NCBI RefSeq assembly: GCF_002894645.1
Contig: NZ_NCQY01000002.1
Span: 1-64,000 of the forward strand
Length of the DNA stretch: 64,000 bases
DNA from: Salinibacter altiplanensis
GTDB lineage: Bacteria > Bacteroidota > Rhodothermia > Rhodothermales > Salinibacteraceae
Reading direction: 5' to 3'
Shown here: in pieces, positions 25,850-36,631 of the stretch
How positions within the stretch are numbered: position 1 is the stretch's first letter
How the letters are laid out: every line of letters begins with the position of its first letter
Translations under genes and position numbers: made by a program
The notes under the pieces: model-generated
Told to the model about the DNA's origin: nothing
Database searches by the model: none
Seen by the model: only the letters and a program-made list of their open reading frames with translations

Positions 25850-28800
25850 TCAGGCGTCGAGGGGGTCGGAAGCGGTTGTGTCCCGGGGGGCGAGCAGGCG
25901 GCGGAGGCCGTGCAGTGGGAGCCAGGCCCAATCGGGACGATGGTTGAGCTCGTAGCGGACCTCATAGAGGGCTTTGTCGAGGAGAAAGGCCCAGAGGAAC
26001 GAGTAGCGGGCCGGGGCGGCCGGGAGGAAGGAGGCCGCCCCGGTTGTGTCGGCGTAGGCGTCGAGGAAGGTGGTCTCCGTCCAGTAGAGCAGCGCATCGA
26101 TCCACGGCTCGTCGTCCGAGTTTGCATCCGGGTGGTCGTGCCAGGAGGCGAGGACGGCGTACTCCAGGGAACGAAGCATGCCGGCCACGTCTCGGAGTGC
26201 GTTTTCGCGCTTGCGGCGTTCGTCGAGGGGGCGGGTCGGCTCGCCCTCAAAGTCGAGAACGTACACGTCGCCCTCGGCCCAGAGGAGCTGGCCGAGATGG
26301 TAGTCGCCGTGAATCCGGATGCGGTCGTGATGTGCCGGCACGTCGTCGAGGGGAGCAAGACGTGTTTGGGCTGTGCGCCACGCCGTGGCGGGGGGCGTGT
26401 CTTCCGGGCGCAGGTCCGACTGTCGGCTGAGAAGAGTGCGGGTGTCTTCCATCTCGTCCCGGATGCGATCGGCCAGTTCCGTTCCTGCGTCCGCCGGGGC
26501 CTCGGTCGGGCGCATGTCCTTGCCCGTCGCTTGGGCCAGCGCATGATGCATCTCGGCGGTGCGCACCCCGAGCGTCCGGGCAAACGAGATCAATTCCGGG
26601 GCCAGCTCTTCGAGCCAGACCGGCACCGTCGCGTTCAGGAAGCGGTCCGCCGTCCAGCTGGGGCCGTCCGTCGACGGGGGGGTGTTTTTGGCCTGCTCGT
26701 GCGGGAACGGCGAATTGTGGACGCGGTCGAGAAACGTGGTCGTGCAGGAGAGGGCGTAGCTCCATGTGTCGGTGTCCACCGCGAGGGCTTCCTGAAGCAC
26801 GCCGAGGGTGTACTGCCGATGGCGGCGTCGAAAATTGAGCGTGCCGTGGAGCCGGGGCGAAAACGTAAAGTCGACGTCCGTCAGGTGCTCCAGGAGCTCT
26901 TTTTCGGGGTTGGGGCCCTCTTCCAGGCGACGGTAGAGCTTGAGAAAGTAGTCGTCGTCGACGATGGCGGAGGTGTTGCTCTGCTCGCCGGTGAAGAGGC
27001 GCACGTCGTCGGGGGGCTCGGTGCCCATCGCCTCGGACGGCTCGGCCGTGTAGAGGCCCTTTAGCGAGCGCCCGGTGCCCCCTTGCTGCCACCACCGGAA
27101 GAGGGTGGCCCAGAACTGAGGATTGACCGTGGCGTCGTAGACGAGTCGCCGTTCTCCGGTCTCGTCCACCTCCAGCCACGCCAGGGTGGCGTTGGGATGC
27201 TCGTCGAGAAGCTCAGAGGCCTCTGGCCCCGAGGCCGCCATCAGGGGCAGGGTGTAGAACGACGTGTCCTCCTCAAGGTCGACCCGGAGCACGGACAGGT
27301 ACACCACGGGGTCGCTCTGGAGGCGAACTGCGTCCTCGACCTCCACGTCCGTGATGACTTCTCCCTTGGCCCCAAACCAGCGCTGCTCGTTGATAAACGC
27401 GGGGAGGAGCGCTTCGATCTGTTCGGGGCCGCGGCGCTGCGCCATCGTAGGCACGAGCACATTCTGTAGGCCCTCGGCCACCGGCAGGACGGGGCGGGTG
27501 CGGCCGTTTTTCCCCTCGTGGGGCTGGAGGCCGCTGCGGCGTGTGTCGTCGCGCTGCACGTCCTCTTCGGGCACCAGCTTGAACCAGTAAAAGTGGTGGG
27601 GACCTACGGTCAGGTGATAGTCGTCGCGGCCGATGGCGGGAAATGCGGACTGGCCGGACAGCTCGACCGGGGTGAGGCCCTGCAGGTCGTCCCGGGCGGG
27701 GAGGTGGACCGACTGCGTGAACCGGGACAGATTGTTCACCACCAGAATGCGCTCGCCCTCATGCTCACGGAGAAAGGCAAGAATGGACTGGTTCTCTACG
27801 GGCAGGAGCTCGAGGCTCCCGCGGCCAAAGATGGCTTTGTGCTGCTGACGGAGAGCAATGAGGCGGCGCATGAAATGGAGCAGCGAGTGGGGGTCCGCTT
27901 CCGCGTCCTCCACGTTTACAAACTCGTAGCTGTACTTGCCCCGATTGATGGGGGGCATGAACAGCTTGTGGTGGGGCGCCCGCGAGAAGCCGCCGTTCTT
28001 GTCGGGGCTCCACTGCATGGGGGTGCGCACCCCGTTGCGGTCGCCGAGAAACGGATCGTCGCCCATCCCAATCTCGTCGCCGTAGTAGACGATGGGGCTT
28101 CCCTTGAGGCTCAACAGCAGCGCGTTCATGAGCTCCACGCGGCGGCGCTCGCCCCCGAGCAGTGGCGTCAGGCGGCGCCGGATGCCCACGTTGATGCGGA
28201 AGCGATCGTCGGCCCCGTACTCGTGGTACATGTAGTCCCGCTCCTCGTCGGTCACCATTTCGAGGGTCAGTTCGTCGTGGTTGCGGAGGAAGAGGGCCCA
28301 TTGTGCGTCGTCGGGGATGCCACTCGTGAGGGTGAGCATCTCCACGATCGGCCGTCGGTTTTCGCGCCGCAGGGCCATGTAGAGCCGCGGCATGACGGGG
28401 AAGTTGAACGCCATCTGCACGCCCGTGCTGTTCCCGTCCGCATCCTCGCCGAAGTAGGGAAGCGTGTCCTCGGGCCACTGGTTGGCCTCGGCCAGGAGCA
28501 CCTTGCCGGGGCCGTAGCGCTCCTCTACGGCGGCGCGAAGCTCCTTCACGTAGGCGATCGTCTCGGGCAGGTTTTCGCTGCCAGTGCGTTCCCTCTCAAA
28601 GAGATAGGGCACCGCGTCGAGCCGGAGGCCGTCCACCCCCATGTCGAGCCAAAAGAACATGACCTCCTTCATCTTCTCCCGCACCTCGGGGTTGTCGAAG
28701 TTGAGGTCGGGCTGATGAGAGAAGAAGCGGTGCCAGTAGTACTTCTCCGCCTTCGGGTCCCATTCCCAGTTCGAGTCCTCCGTATCGGTGAAGATCACCC

Positions 28801-29230
28801 GCACATCCTCGTACTTCTCGTCCGTTTCGCTCCAGACGTACCAGTTGTGCTTGTCGGAAGTGGGGTCACGGGCCTCCTGAAACCACGGGTGTTGGTCGGA
28901 GGTGTGGTTCAGCACCAGCTCCGTGATGACCCGCATGCCACGGGCGTGGGCGTCATCAAGAAATGCCTGGAAGTCGTCGAGGCTGCCGTGAATCGGCAGG
29001 ACCTTAAAGTAGTCGGCGGTGTCGTAGCCGTCGTCCTTGAGCGGGCTCTCCAGGAAGGGAAGCAGCCAGAGGGTATTCACGCCCAGCGATTCGAGGTAGG
29101 GCAGCTTTTCGCGGAGTCCCTGAAAATCCCCGAAGCCGTCGTTGTTTGCGTCGTAGAAGCTGCGGACGTGCAGCTCGTAGATGACGGCGTCTTTGTACCA
29201 GCGGGGATCGTCGAGGAAGTCGTCGGGCAT
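25850..29230 (-). CDS. treS: Trehalose synthase-maltokinase fusion (TreS-Mak)
   Basis: An 1126-residue bifunctional protein. The N-terminal part (about 1-560) is a GH13 trehalose synthase (maltose/trehalose isomerase). It has [16 protein letters not shown] near the start, nucleophile region [12 protein letters not shown], acid Glu in [11 protein letters not shown] and [11 protein letters not shown]. The C-terminal part (about 600-1126) is a maltokinase of the aminoglycoside-phosphotransferase fold, with [11 protein letters not shown] as catalytic loop and VLDFEGEP as metal-binding motif. Together they turn trehalose into maltose and then maltose-1-phosphate, the GlgE substrate. Such fusions are known in several bacteria. 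The ATG at 29230 ([11 protein letters not shown]) is chosen because similarity begins there; the 31 upstream codons are low-complexity leader. Confidence 0.95.
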   Translation of the reverse strand: MPDDFLDDPRWYKDAVIYELHVRSFYDANNDGFGDFQGLREKLPYLESLGVNTLWLLPFLESPLKDDGYDTADYFKVLPIHGSLDDFQAFLDDAHARGMRVITELVLNHTSDQHPWFQEARDPTSDKHNWYVWSETDEKYEDVRVIFTDTEDSNWEWDPKAEKYYWHRFFSHQPDLNFDNPEVREKMKEVMFFWLDMGVDGLRLDAVPYLFERERTGSENLPETIAYVKELRAAVEERYGPGKVLLAEANQWPEDTLPYFGEDADGNSTGVQMAFNFPVMPRLYMALRRENRRPIVEMLTLTSGIPDDAQWALFLRNHDELTLEMVTDEERDYMYHEYGADDRFRINVGIRRRLTPLLGGERRRVELMNALLLSLKGSPIVYYGDEIGMGDDPFLGDRNGVRTPMQWSPDKNGGFSRAPHHKLFMPPINRGKYSYEFVNVEDAEADPHSLLHFMRRLIALRQQHKAIFGRGSLELLPVENQSILAFLREHEGERILVVNNLSRFTQSVHLPARDDLQGLTPVELSGQSAFPAIGRDDYHLTVGPHHFYWFKLVPEEDVQRDDTRRSGLQPHEGKNGRTRPVLPVAEGLQNVLVPTMAQRRGPEQIEALLPAFINEQRWFGAKGEVITDVEVEDAVRLQSDPVVYLSVLRVDLEEDTSFYTLPLMAASGPEASELLDEHPNATLAWLEVDETGERRLVYDATVNPQFWATLFRWWQQGGTGRSLKGLYTAEPSEAMGTEPPDDVRLFTGEQSNTSAIVDDDYFLKLYRRLEEGPNPEKELLEHLTDVDFTFSPRLHGTLNFRRRHRQYTLGVLQEALAVDTDTWSYALSCTTTFLDRVHNSPFPHEQAKNTPPSTDGPSWTADRFLNATVPVWLEELAPELISFARTLGVRTAEMHHALAQATGKDMRPTEAPADAGTELADRIRDEMEDTRTLLSRQSDLRPEDTPPATAWRTAQTRLAPLDDVPAHHDRIRIHGDYHLGQLLWAEGDVYVLDFEGEPTRPLDERRKRENALRDVAGMLRSLEYAVLASWHDHPDANSDDEPWIDALLYWTETTFLDAYADTTGAASFLPAAPARYSFLWAFLLDKALYEVRYELNHRPDWAWLPLHGLRRLLAPRDTTASDPLDA

Positions 29231-29246
29231 GCAGCAGGAGGTGTTT

Positions 29247-29303
29247 GGTATTTGGGTGTTGAGGTGTTCCAGGGTTGGGGGGTTCGAGGGTTGGGGGGCG
29301 TTT
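29247..29303. repeat. Degenerate G-rich/C-rich short tandem repeat in the glgE-treS gap
   Basis: The 108-base gap between glgE and treS holds repeated units of about 9-18 bases such as GGGTTGGGGGGTTCGAG and GGGTTGGGGGGCG on the plus strand. The transcript carries the C-rich complement (CCAACCCTCGAACCCC). The DNA template could form G-quadruplex-like structures. Confidence 0.5.
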
Positions 29304-29338
29304 CGAGTCCCTGAGCACAGCAGCACCCGAACGCCGAG

Positions 29339-31375
29339 TCATGCGTGCACGAGGCGGTCGTAGGCGGCGTGCGTGTGCTCACTCGTGCCGGCGGGTTCGA
29401 GCCGGAAAATGTGTGCGGGGCGGTCGGGGGAGAGATGGAGGTAGTGATGGGTGCCCCGCCAGGTGTAGTGGGCGTCGTGGAGGAGGTCGTGGGCCGAGAA
29501 GGCCTCGTCGGCCGGCAGGCCGAGGTCGTGGACTGGAAGCACGAGCTGCCCCTCGCACTCGTTGTGGGGATTGAGGCTGACGACCACGACGATCCGGTTG
29601 TCCCCGGCGGTCTTGCTGTAGGCGATCAGGTCCGGGTGTTGCGTCTCCAGAAACCGGATGGACCGCATCTGCTGCAGGGCCGGGTTCTCGTTTCGGAGGC
29701 GGTTCACCCGTGCCATGAAGGGCTGGAGCGACGTGGGATCGTTCCAGTCCCAGGTCCGGATCTCATACTTTTCGTTGCGAGCATACTCCTCCTTGTGGGC
29801 GCGCTGCTGATTGTCGACGTGCTCGAAGGGCGGGCCGTAGACGCCATAGGTGCTGGACATCGTGGCCGCGAGCACGAACCGGCTCTTGTGGGCGGGACGC
29901 CCGCCGTCGACCAGCTCGTCGTGCAGAATGTCGGGCGTGTTGGGCCAGAAGTTGGGGCGGAAGTATTCGGCCACCTCGGTCTGGAAGAGCTCCTTGCCGT
30001 ACTCCTCGAGGGCCTCCGGCGTGTTGCGCCAGGTGAAGTAGGTGTAGGAGGTGTTGAAGCCGAGCTTGGCGAGGTGGTACATCGTCTTGGGCCGGGTGAA
30101 GGCCTCCGACAACACGACGAGCCCGGGCGTCTCCTCGCGCAACTCGCGCAGGCACCACTGCCAGAAGGCGAACGGCTTGGTGTGAGGATTGTCGACGCGG
30201 AAGGTGGTGACGCCGTGGTCGATCCAGTGTTCAAAGATGCTCTTCAGCTCCGTCCAGAGCGCGGGCCACGCCTCCGTTTCGAAATTGATGGGGTGGACAT
30301 CCTTGTATTTCTTCGGCGGGTTTTCGGCGTAGCGCAGGGAGCCGTCGGGGCGGTGGTAGAACCACTCGGGGTGGTCCTCGACGTAGGGGTGATCGGGCGA
30401 GCACTGAAACGCAATGTCGAGGGCGACCTCCAGGCCCAGGTCCTGGGCCCGCTCCACGAAGCGGTCGAACGCCTCGATGCCGCCCAGCTCGGGGTGGACG
30501 CTCTTGTGCCCCCCCCTCGCTCCGTCGTCGAGAAAGCCGCCGATGGCCCACGGGCTGCCGGGGTCTTCGGGGGCGGCCTCGGGGGCGTCGCCCGGGCCCT
30601 TTCGGTTCGTCTCCCCGATGGGGTGGATGGGCGGGAGGTACACGACGTCGAAGCCCATCTCCTTGATGCGCGGCAGCCGCTCGGCGGCGTCGTCGAGCGT
30701 GGCGTGCTGGTCGTCCTCCCGGGCCGACCGGGGAAAGAACTCGTACCAGGCGCCGGTCCGGGCCCGCTCGGGGTCCACGAGCACCTCGTAGGTGGCGCTG
30801 GTCGTTTGCTGGTCGTGGGGGGCGTTGCGACGCACGAGTTCGGCAACCTCGCCCCCGAGGGCCACCTCCACGTTGCGGTTTTCGAAGGCGTCGATGTGAG
30901 CCTCGAGCCTCTCCCGGTCGTCGTCTGGGGCGTCCGCGGCGGCCGCGTTGAGCAGCGATACCCCGGCGGTCAGTTCGCTCTCGATCTCGGCGGGTGGCTC
31001 GCCGCCCTCCACCCGGCGCCGAAACTGGTCCTGCCACGTGGCGAAGCGGTCGATCCAGGCCCGCACGCGGTAGAGGTAGTGGCCCGGAGACGATACCTCG
31101 AAGGCGCCGGTGTACTCGTCGTTCTCGACGTGGGGCATGCGGATGATGTGCTCCGTCTCCTCACTCGCGTGGCGGACCACGAGCTCCACGGCCAGGGCTT
31201 CGTGGCTGTCTACGAGGACCCCGGCGGTCACCTCCACCTGTTCCCCCACGGCCCGTTTGATCGGCCATTGTCCCTCGTTAATGGCGGGGGCCACCGACGA
31301 AATGACAATCCGCGACCAGGACGTAGGCAGGGTCGAGTCGGGAGACGCGGGCGGCGGTGGGGCAGGGGAAGACAT
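29339..31375 (-). CDS. glgE: Alpha-1,4-glucan:maltose-1-phosphate maltosyltransferase
   Basis: A 678-residue GH13_3 enzyme that transfers maltosyl units from maltose-1-phosphate to the end of an alpha-1,4-glucan. The N-terminal GlgE domain (about 20-210) includes IVISSVAPAINEGQWPIKR. The barrel shows VYLPPIHPIGETNRKG, the nucleophile in TTFRVDNPHTKPF and the general acid in VLSEAFTRP. Length matches known GlgE (about 660-700). The start is placed at ATG 31375, just before the Pro/Ala-rich N-terminus; the true start may be slightly inside. It is the first gene of the operon glgE-treS/mak-glgB and is divergent from glgX across 228 bases. Confidence 0.95.
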   Translation of the reverse strand: MSSPAPPPPASPDSTLPTSWSRIVISSVAPAINEGQWPIKRAVGEQVEVTAGVLVDSHEALAVELVVRHASEETEHIIRMPHVENDEYTGAFEVSSPGHYLYRVRAWIDRFATWQDQFRRRVEGGEPPAEIESELTAGVSLLNAAAADAPDDDRERLEAHIDAFENRNVEVALGGEVAELVRRNAPHDQQTTSATYEVLVDPERARTGAWYEFFPRSAREDDQHATLDDAAERLPRIKEMGFDVVYLPPIHPIGETNRKGPGDAPEAAPEDPGSPWAIGGFLDDGARGGHKSVHPELGGIEAFDRFVERAQDLGLEVALDIAFQCSPDHPYVEDHPEWFYHRPDGSLRYAENPPKKYKDVHPINFETEAWPALWTELKSIFEHWIDHGVTTFRVDNPHTKPFAFWQWCLRELREETPGLVVLSEAFTRPKTMYHLAKLGFNTSYTYFTWRNTPEALEEYGKELFQTEVAEYFRPNFWPNTPDILHDELVDGGRPAHKSRFVLAATMSSTYGVYGPPFEHVDNQQRAHKEEYARNEKYEIRTWDWNDPTSLQPFMARVNRLRNENPALQQMRSIRFLETQHPDLIAYSKTAGDNRIVVVVSLNPHNECEGQLVLPVHDLGLPADEAFSAHDLLHDAHYTWRGTHHYLHLSPDRPAHIFRLEPAGTSEHTHAAYDRLVHA

Positions 31376-31603
31376 GCTGGGGGAGGGGCAAACGCAAAAT
31401 GCGACGGGGGCTCCGGTGGGCAGGAGCACCGGACGACAACGGGCATACACGCTACGCATTGGGAAACAGAAATCCCAGCGTGAAAGTCGGAATGCAACTG
31501 TGAAGGGGCGGGCTCATTGGAGGGTGCAGTCTGCGGTCCAATTTTTGTGGCTCAAGTTGGACGCCGCAGGTCGCTCCGTGCTTTTGAGTTGTTCTCCTGT
31601 TGT

Positions 31604-33790
31604 ATGGACGCGTCTTTTCCCTCATCGATCGATTCGAATACGCAAGACCGGAATGATCGTCATATCCAACCCGGCAGGCCCTACCCACGAGGAGCGACGT
31701 GGGACGGCATCGGCGTTAACTTTGCCCTGCACAGTGCCCACGCCGACCGGGTTGAGCTGCTGCTGTTTGAGGACGCCGACGACCGGGAGCCGGCGGTCAC
31801 GTTCGAGCTGCCGGAGCACACCGGCCCCATCTGGCACGGCTACGTCACGAACGTACGGCCCGGACAGCTCTACGGATACCGCGTCTACGGCCCCTACGAC
31901 CCCGCGAATGGGCACCGGTTTAACCCCAACAAGGTCCTGCTCGACCCCTACGCGAAGGCCATCGGGCGCCCCCTCCGCTGGAACGACAGCCTCTTTGGCT
32001 ACGACGTGGACGCGGACGCGGCGGACCGCTCGTTCAACTCCCAGGACAGCGCCCCCCATGCGCCCCTCGCGGCGGTGGTCGAAGAGACGTTTGCCTGGGG
32101 CGACGACCAGTCGCCCGAAATCCCGTGGCAGGACACCCTCATCTACGAGACGCACGTAAAGGGGATGACTCAGAAGCACCCGGACGTGCCCGAACGCCTG
32201 CGGGGGACGTATCTGGGCATGGCCTGCAAACCGGTTCTTGATCACCTCAAGACCCTCGGCGTCACCACGGTACAGCTTCTGCCGGTGCACGCCAAGCTGC
32301 ATCGCCGCGAGCTGCTCCGCAAGGGGCTGCGGGAGTACTGGGGCTACAACACGCTTTCCTACTTCGCGCCGGAGCCCGAGTACGCCGCCAACGGGCCGAC
32401 CAGCGCGGTGCGCGACTTCAAGATGATGGTTCGCGCCCTTCACGACGCCGGGCTCGAAGTGATCATCGATGTCGTCTACAACCACACCTGTGAGGGCAAT
32501 CAGCTGGGCCCCACGCTCTCGTGGCGGGGGGTCGACAACCGGACCTACTACAAGCTCAACCCCGATGACGAGCGGCACTACATGGACTACACTGGGACGG
32601 GCAACACGCTCGACCCCGGCGACGCGTACGTCCTGCAGATGATTATGGACAGCCTGCGCTACTGGGTGACGGAGATGCACGTGGACGGCTTCCGATTCGA
32701 CCTTGCGTCGGCCCTGGCGCGCGAGCTGTACGACGTCGATATGCTCGGCTCCTTCTTCAAGGTGGTGCAGCAGGACCCGGTGCTGAGCCAGGTCAAGCTC
32801 ATCGCGGAGCCCTGGGACGTGGGGCCCGGCGGCTACCAGGTTGGGTCGTTCCCGTGGCAGTGGGCCGAGTGGAACGGCCGCTACCGCGACACCATCCGTC
32901 GCTTCTGGCGGGGCGACCGCGGGATGACGGGGGACGTGGCGACCCGGGTGACCGGCTCCAGCGACCTCTACGAGCGGTCGGGCCGCCGCCCGTTTGCGTC
33001 CATCAACTTCGTGACCGCCCACGACGGCTTTACGCTGCAGGACCTCGTCAGCTACGACGAGAAGCACAACGAGGAAAACAAAGAGGGCAACGAGGACGGC
33101 CACGACGACAACCACTCGACAAACTGTGGGGTGGAAGGCCCCACCAACGATCCGGAGGTGATCGAGCGTCGTGAGCGGCGCAAGCGCAGCATCATGGCCA
33201 CGCTCCTGTTGTCGCAGGGCGTGCCCATGATTTTGGGCGGAGACGAGCTGTCCCATACGCGCCGGGGCAACAACAACCCCTACTGCCAAGACAACGAGAT
33301 CAGCTGGTACAACTGGGACCTCGACGAGCGTGAGCAGAGGTTCCTCGAGTTCGTGCAGCGGCTCGCGGCTTTTCGGAAGGACCATCCAAGCTTTCGACGG
33401 CGGCACTTTCTGGACCCGGCCGACGAGTCGGATGGCTCCGGCGACGTGCTCTGGTGGCACCCGGAGGGACGTGAGATTACGGAGGGGGACTGGCACGACG
33501 AGGGCCTGCACGCCTTCGGATACCTGCTCCGCGGTCACAACCTGGCGCCCGACTCCAAGGGCCATCCCCGAACCGACGACTCGTTTCTGGTGCTCATGAA
33601 CCAGGGCGGGGCGCCGGTCGAATTTGCGATGCCGGCGGAGACCAACGAACTCATTGACCTGCACTGCAAGGCCTGGCACGTGGTGCCGGAGCTGGCGGAT
33701 TTTCTGGATGATCCGGGCGCCATCGAGCCGGGGGGCGTGCTGACCCTGCGGCCCCACCGACTGCTGGCCCTCCAGGCAGAGCCAGAGTAG
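31604..33790 (+). CDS. glgX: Glycogen debranching enzyme (isoamylase-type)
   Basis: A 728-residue GH13_11 debranching enzyme that hydrolyses alpha-1,6 bonds in glycogen. A CBM48 domain lies at the N-terminus ([18 protein letters not shown]). The barrel has DVVYNHT, the nucleophile in [13 protein letters not shown], the general acid in [16 protein letters not shown] and the third acid in [20 protein letters not shown], all typical of GlgX/TreX. The ATG at 31604 gives a short leader before the CBM; a longer frame from 31517 is unlikely. It is transcribed away from the glgE operon, so the shared 228-base region could coordinate synthesis and breakdown. A MITE-like element starts 8 bases after the stop. 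Confidence 0.95.
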   Translation: MDASFPSSIDSNTQDRNDRHIQPGRPYPRGATWDGIGVNFALHSAHADRVELLLFEDADDREPAVTFELPEHTGPIWHGYVTNVRPGQLYGYRVYGPYDPANGHRFNPNKVLLDPYAKAIGRPLRWNDSLFGYDVDADAADRSFNSQDSAPHAPLAAVVEETFAWGDDQSPEIPWQDTLIYETHVKGMTQKHPDVPERLRGTYLGMACKPVLDHLKTLGVTTVQLLPVHAKLHRRELLRKGLREYWGYNTLSYFAPEPEYAANGPTSAVRDFKMMVRALHDAGLEVIIDVVYNHTCEGNQLGPTLSWRGVDNRTYYKLNPDDERHYMDYTGTGNTLDPGDAYVLQMIMDSLRYWVTEMHVDGFRFDLASALARELYDVDMLGSFFKVVQQDPVLSQVKLIAEPWDVGPGGYQVGSFPWQWAEWNGRYRDTIRRFWRGDRGMTGDVATRVTGSSDLYERSGRRPFASINFVTAHDGFTLQDLVSYDEKHNEENKEGNEDGHDDNHSTNCGVEGPTNDPEVIERRERRKRSIMATLLLSQGVPMILGGDELSHTRRGNNNPYCQDNEISWYNWDLDEREQRFLEFVQRLAAFRKDHPSFRRRHFLDPADESDGSGDVLWWHPEGREITEGDWHDEGLHAFGYLLRGHNLAPDSKGHPRTDDSFLVLMNQGGAPVEFAMPAETNELIDLHCKAWHVVPELADFLDDPGAIEPGGVLTLRPHRLLALQAEPE

Positions 33791-33797
33791 AGGCCTG

Positions 33798-34056
33798 AGA
33801 AGCTGTCCGGCGGACGGTCTGTGCCCCCGGCGAGTGCGCGTTGCACTCTGCATTCGGTCGCTGCGCTCCCGGCACTGTGCTCCCAGCGCACTCTGAAAGC
33901 ACTCGGTCGCTCTGCTCCCAGCGCTGTGACCTCGGGGAGCTCACGCAAAATGGCTTCTGTACGCCCCCAGTAGTGCCGCTCCAAGGGATCATGTGAGCGC
34001 CCTTCTGGAGCGTCGTCCTCTTGGTTTCGGCCTATTCATCCCCCAAACAGCTCTTC
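33798..34056. mobile_element. MITE-like non-autonomous element, copy 1
   Basis: About 259 bases without a gene, bounded on the left by AGAAGCTGTCCGGCGGA (33798-33814) and on the right by an imperfect inverted copy, TCCCCCAAACAGCTCTTC (34039-34056). It shares its left end, the internal TCGGTCGCT..GCTCCCAGCGC units and the ATGGCTTCTG segment near 33950 with a second element at 39289-39640. No transposase is encoded. It begins 8 bases after glgX. Confidence 0.6.
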
Positions 34057-34134
34057 GGGGAACTCCGGATGGACCGGCGTTGGTCTACTCCCTAGGGCAG
34101 GTTCAAGGGGGGCTTCTCGGGACGCGAGGGACTC

Positions 34135-34240
34135 GTCACTCTGAGGGGGCTGCCAAGCGACTGAAGAATCTCGTCGACTCCGGCGTTTTCGCCGCATTCG
34201 GAGAGATCTTTCGACTCCGCTTCGCTCCGCTCAAGATGAC
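34135..34240. repeat. Short palindromic intergenic repeat, copy A
   Basis: A 106-base element with inverted ends: GTCACTCTGAG (34135-34145) and CTCAAGATGAC (34230-34240). Internally it has GAAGAATCTCGTCGACTCC and the run CTTTCGACTCCGCTTCGCTC. A related element with matching ends is at 50818-50989. Together with copy 1 of the MITE-like element it fills most of the 823-base gene-free gap 33791-34613; the stretches 34057-34134 and 34241-34460 show nothing else recognisable. Confidence 0.55.
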
Positions 34241-34469
34241 TCCATTGCAAAAGGGATTGCCTGAAACTGCACCAAGAGAGCCGCACGTCTGTCCGGTACG
34301 GGCGCTTCGGCCTTCTGGTCGTGCCGTCCCCCCTCCCCCCAGTGCGGTCACACAGCCAGTGTCCCCACACAGCCAGCGTCCCATGCCGGGAGGCCCCGTC
34401 CTGTGCTGAACGGCCGAGGCCTGCCCATGGAGGGTCGCGCCGCGTCGTGCACGTCCGAGCTCCGATCCC

Positions 34470-34499
34470 TTTGCCCCAAAATATGAATATTTATTTAAC
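34470..34499 (+). promoter_or_regulatory. Candidate AT-rich promoter of the 34614 gene
   Basis: A sharply AT-rich patch (AAAATATGAATATTTATTTAA) within GC-rich DNA. TTTG at 34470-34473 and TATTTAAC at 34492-34499 are spaced like the Bacteroidota -33/-7 elements, although the -7 match is weak. It lies about 115 bases before the proposed start. Confidence 0.3.
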
Positions 34500-34613
34500 T
34501 GAAGGCGGGTAGGTTATGACTGCCCACGTTCTCGTGCCTAACACACAAACGACTCATGATTGGTTGGGTCGCACTTCTCCTCTAACATCCACGTCAACGG
34601 TCGTCTAGTCGCC

Positions 34614-36479
34614 ATGCGATACACGCTTTTCGGACATCTATGCGGACAACTCTGTTCTGATTACCAAGAAGACTTGGCAAACGCAACCCTTCGGCTGTAC
34701 CGACCCGAGGGCGAGAATTCCCAAATTGTGGCCCGCGCGGCTGCGGAGACCAAGCGCACGCACCAAATTCTCGACCGGGGGGAGGCGGAGGCCAGAGCGG
34801 ATCGTCTCCTGGCCGAGACGGAGCTCGATTCCGAGGGGCGCTTCGAGGTCGTGCTCGGTGAGGAAATCGACTACGATGGGGAGGCCATCGAGGTCGACGT
34901 GTACTTCGAGTCGGTGCCCGGAATGCCCGAGGACGTAGAAGCGGATCCTCTACAGGTAAGCATCACCACCCTTCAGCCGCAGTGGCGCAAGGGAGAGGAG
35001 GGGGCTCGATTTGGGTGGGAGCACTGCATCCCCGAGCGCTTCTGGTGCCAGGTGCGTGGGCAGTTTAGGGCCTGGACAATCTGTGGCGATGTGACCCTCT
35101 GTGCCACCGACGAACCGGTCGAGGGGGTGACGGTGGTTGCCTTCGACCGGGACTGGATCCAAGACGATGAACTGGGGGTTGCGACCACCGACGGAAACGG
35201 CCGGTTTCGCATCGACTATCTGCGGCAGGACTTCGAGCCCGGCACTGTCATCGACGTTGAGCTCGTGGGCGGCCCCGACCTGTACTTTCGGGTGGAAACC
35301 CCGGGCGGCCAACCGCTCCTCGCCGAAGATTCCTCAGAGGGGCGAACGAGAAGCCGAGAGAACGCGGGGCCCTGCTTTTGCGTGCACCTCTGCATCGACG
35401 AAGAGCCGGACGACCCGGATCCCGAGGTCTACCCGGCCTTCACTAGCGTAGGGGGGTATGACTTTCAGACCGACATCGACAGTGGCCCGGCGGGCACGGG
35501 GGAGACGGTACGCCGCGGGAGGGCCTTCTACCACGCACTTCGGCTGAATGGGATCATGTCGAAGACGTTGAACGGAAATCCCCTGGAGTACAAATTCCAG
35601 TATCGAGAACGGGGGGCGTCCTCCTGGACGGACGTGACTCCTTCTCAAATCCGCAAGACGAAGATCGGGACGCTCGAAAAGGTGGACACTTCTGTCTCGC
35701 CCCCGCGCATCAGCACCAAAGATTACGTCGTGGGGGGCACGCCTGATTCCGATGAAGTGGCCGTCACCCCCAATGGAAACTGGATCCCGATGCCCCAAAA
35801 GTCGGGGGTCTTCAGTGGGGATGGATCGTTCGTGCCGAATCACGACCAGATTCAGCTGGACTCCCGAACGCTGGCAACGTTTGCGCCCGCGGTCGACCTG
35901 ACCGGCATCGACGCGGGAGACAGTGCCGAGGCGCCCTCCGGAGTGTCGCTTGTTCAGAATAGACAGTTCGAGATCCGGATGCTCGTGCGAGAGCATCCCC
36001 TCAACTCGACTCCCAGCGCGTCTACGGAGGTGGGTCACCTTGAGAAGATTGCGGTCAACAATCGGCTCTACGACTACCTCCGCCACCCCAACTGGATGAG
36101 CGAACAGGTCAACGACGGGCTTGCCGTGGCGATGGTCAATCTCGAAGAGCTGGGAAGCAGCGGGTGTGAGGGCATTCAGGACACCCTGAACGTGCGCTTT
36201 ACTGCGAGCCACCCGAACCTGGGAACTGTTCGTATCAAGGTGGACGGACCGGGCGGTCCGTACCGGACGACCCCCACCCCCGCCGATCCAAATGTGAACG
36301 GGAATGGAGATGAGAACTTGTACGGGTCCATCGACTTCCAAAAGATCTCCGGGGGCACAAAGGCCGAAGAGTTGAAAAACTGTGCCTACACCGTGACCCT
36401 CTCTGCTGAGGTGTTGCTCACGAATGGCGACACTGTGCCGAGCACCCGTCACGACCAGATCGCCTTCTGCAAAGGGTAG
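34614..36479 (+). CDS. Unrecognised protein with two transthyretin-like beta-sandwich segments
   Basis: A 621-residue protein I cannot assign. It has no signal peptide or membrane helix. Two regions resemble carboxypeptidase-regulatory/transthyretin-like domains: residues about 1-110 (MRYTLFGHLCGQLC, then ETELDSEGRFEVVL) and about 160-235 (ICGDVTLCATDEPVEGVTV, TTDGNGRFRIDYL). The N-terminal half is Cys-rich for a halophile (pairs such as CGQLC and CFCVHLC), suggesting metal binding or disulfides. The C-terminal half (about 290-621) is beta-rich and Gly/Asp-rich with no recognised motif. The start is set at ATG 34614; a TTG at 34560 would extend it by 18 residues. It lies alone downstream of the repeats, with a promoter-like AT-rich patch upstream. 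Codon use is similar to its neighbours though slightly less GC-biased. Confidence 0.8.
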   Translation: MRYTLFGHLCGQLCSDYQEDLANATLRLYRPEGENSQIVARAAAETKRTHQILDRGEAEARADRLLAETELDSEGRFEVVLGEEIDYDGEAIEVDVYFESVPGMPEDVEADPLQVSITTLQPQWRKGEEGARFGWEHCIPERFWCQVRGQFRAWTICGDVTLCATDEPVEGVTVVAFDRDWIQDDELGVATTDGNGRFRIDYLRQDFEPGTVIDVELVGGPDLYFRVETPGGQPLLAEDSSEGRTRSRENAGPCFCVHLCIDEEPDDPDPEVYPAFTSVGGYDFQTDIDSGPAGTGETVRRGRAFYHALRLNGIMSKTLNGNPLEYKFQYRERGASSWTDVTPSQIRKTKIGTLEKVDTSVSPPRISTKDYVVGGTPDSDEVAVTPNGNWIPMPQKSGVFSGDGSFVPNHDQIQLDSRTLATFAPAVDLTGIDAGDSAEAPSGVSLVQNRQFEIRMLVREHPLNSTPSASTEVGHLEKIAVNNRLYDYLRHPNWMSEQVNDGLAVAMVNLEELGSSGCEGIQDTLNVRFTASHPNLGTVRIKVDGPGGPYRTTPTPADPNVNGNGDENLYGSIDFQKISGGTKAEELKNCAYTVTLSAEVLLTNGDTVPSTRHDQIAFCKG

Positions 36480-36631
36480 GCGCGGTGCGGCGGAGGAGGC
36501 GACGACCACTCAAAGGACGACACGAGCGGGAGGGGGGCCGGACGGCCTGTCGGCCTCGGCGCCTTGCGACTGGGGGCGCTCCTTCTCACTTTGTGTGCGG
36601 TCGTTCCCGTTCCTGATGAGTGCCCCCCACC

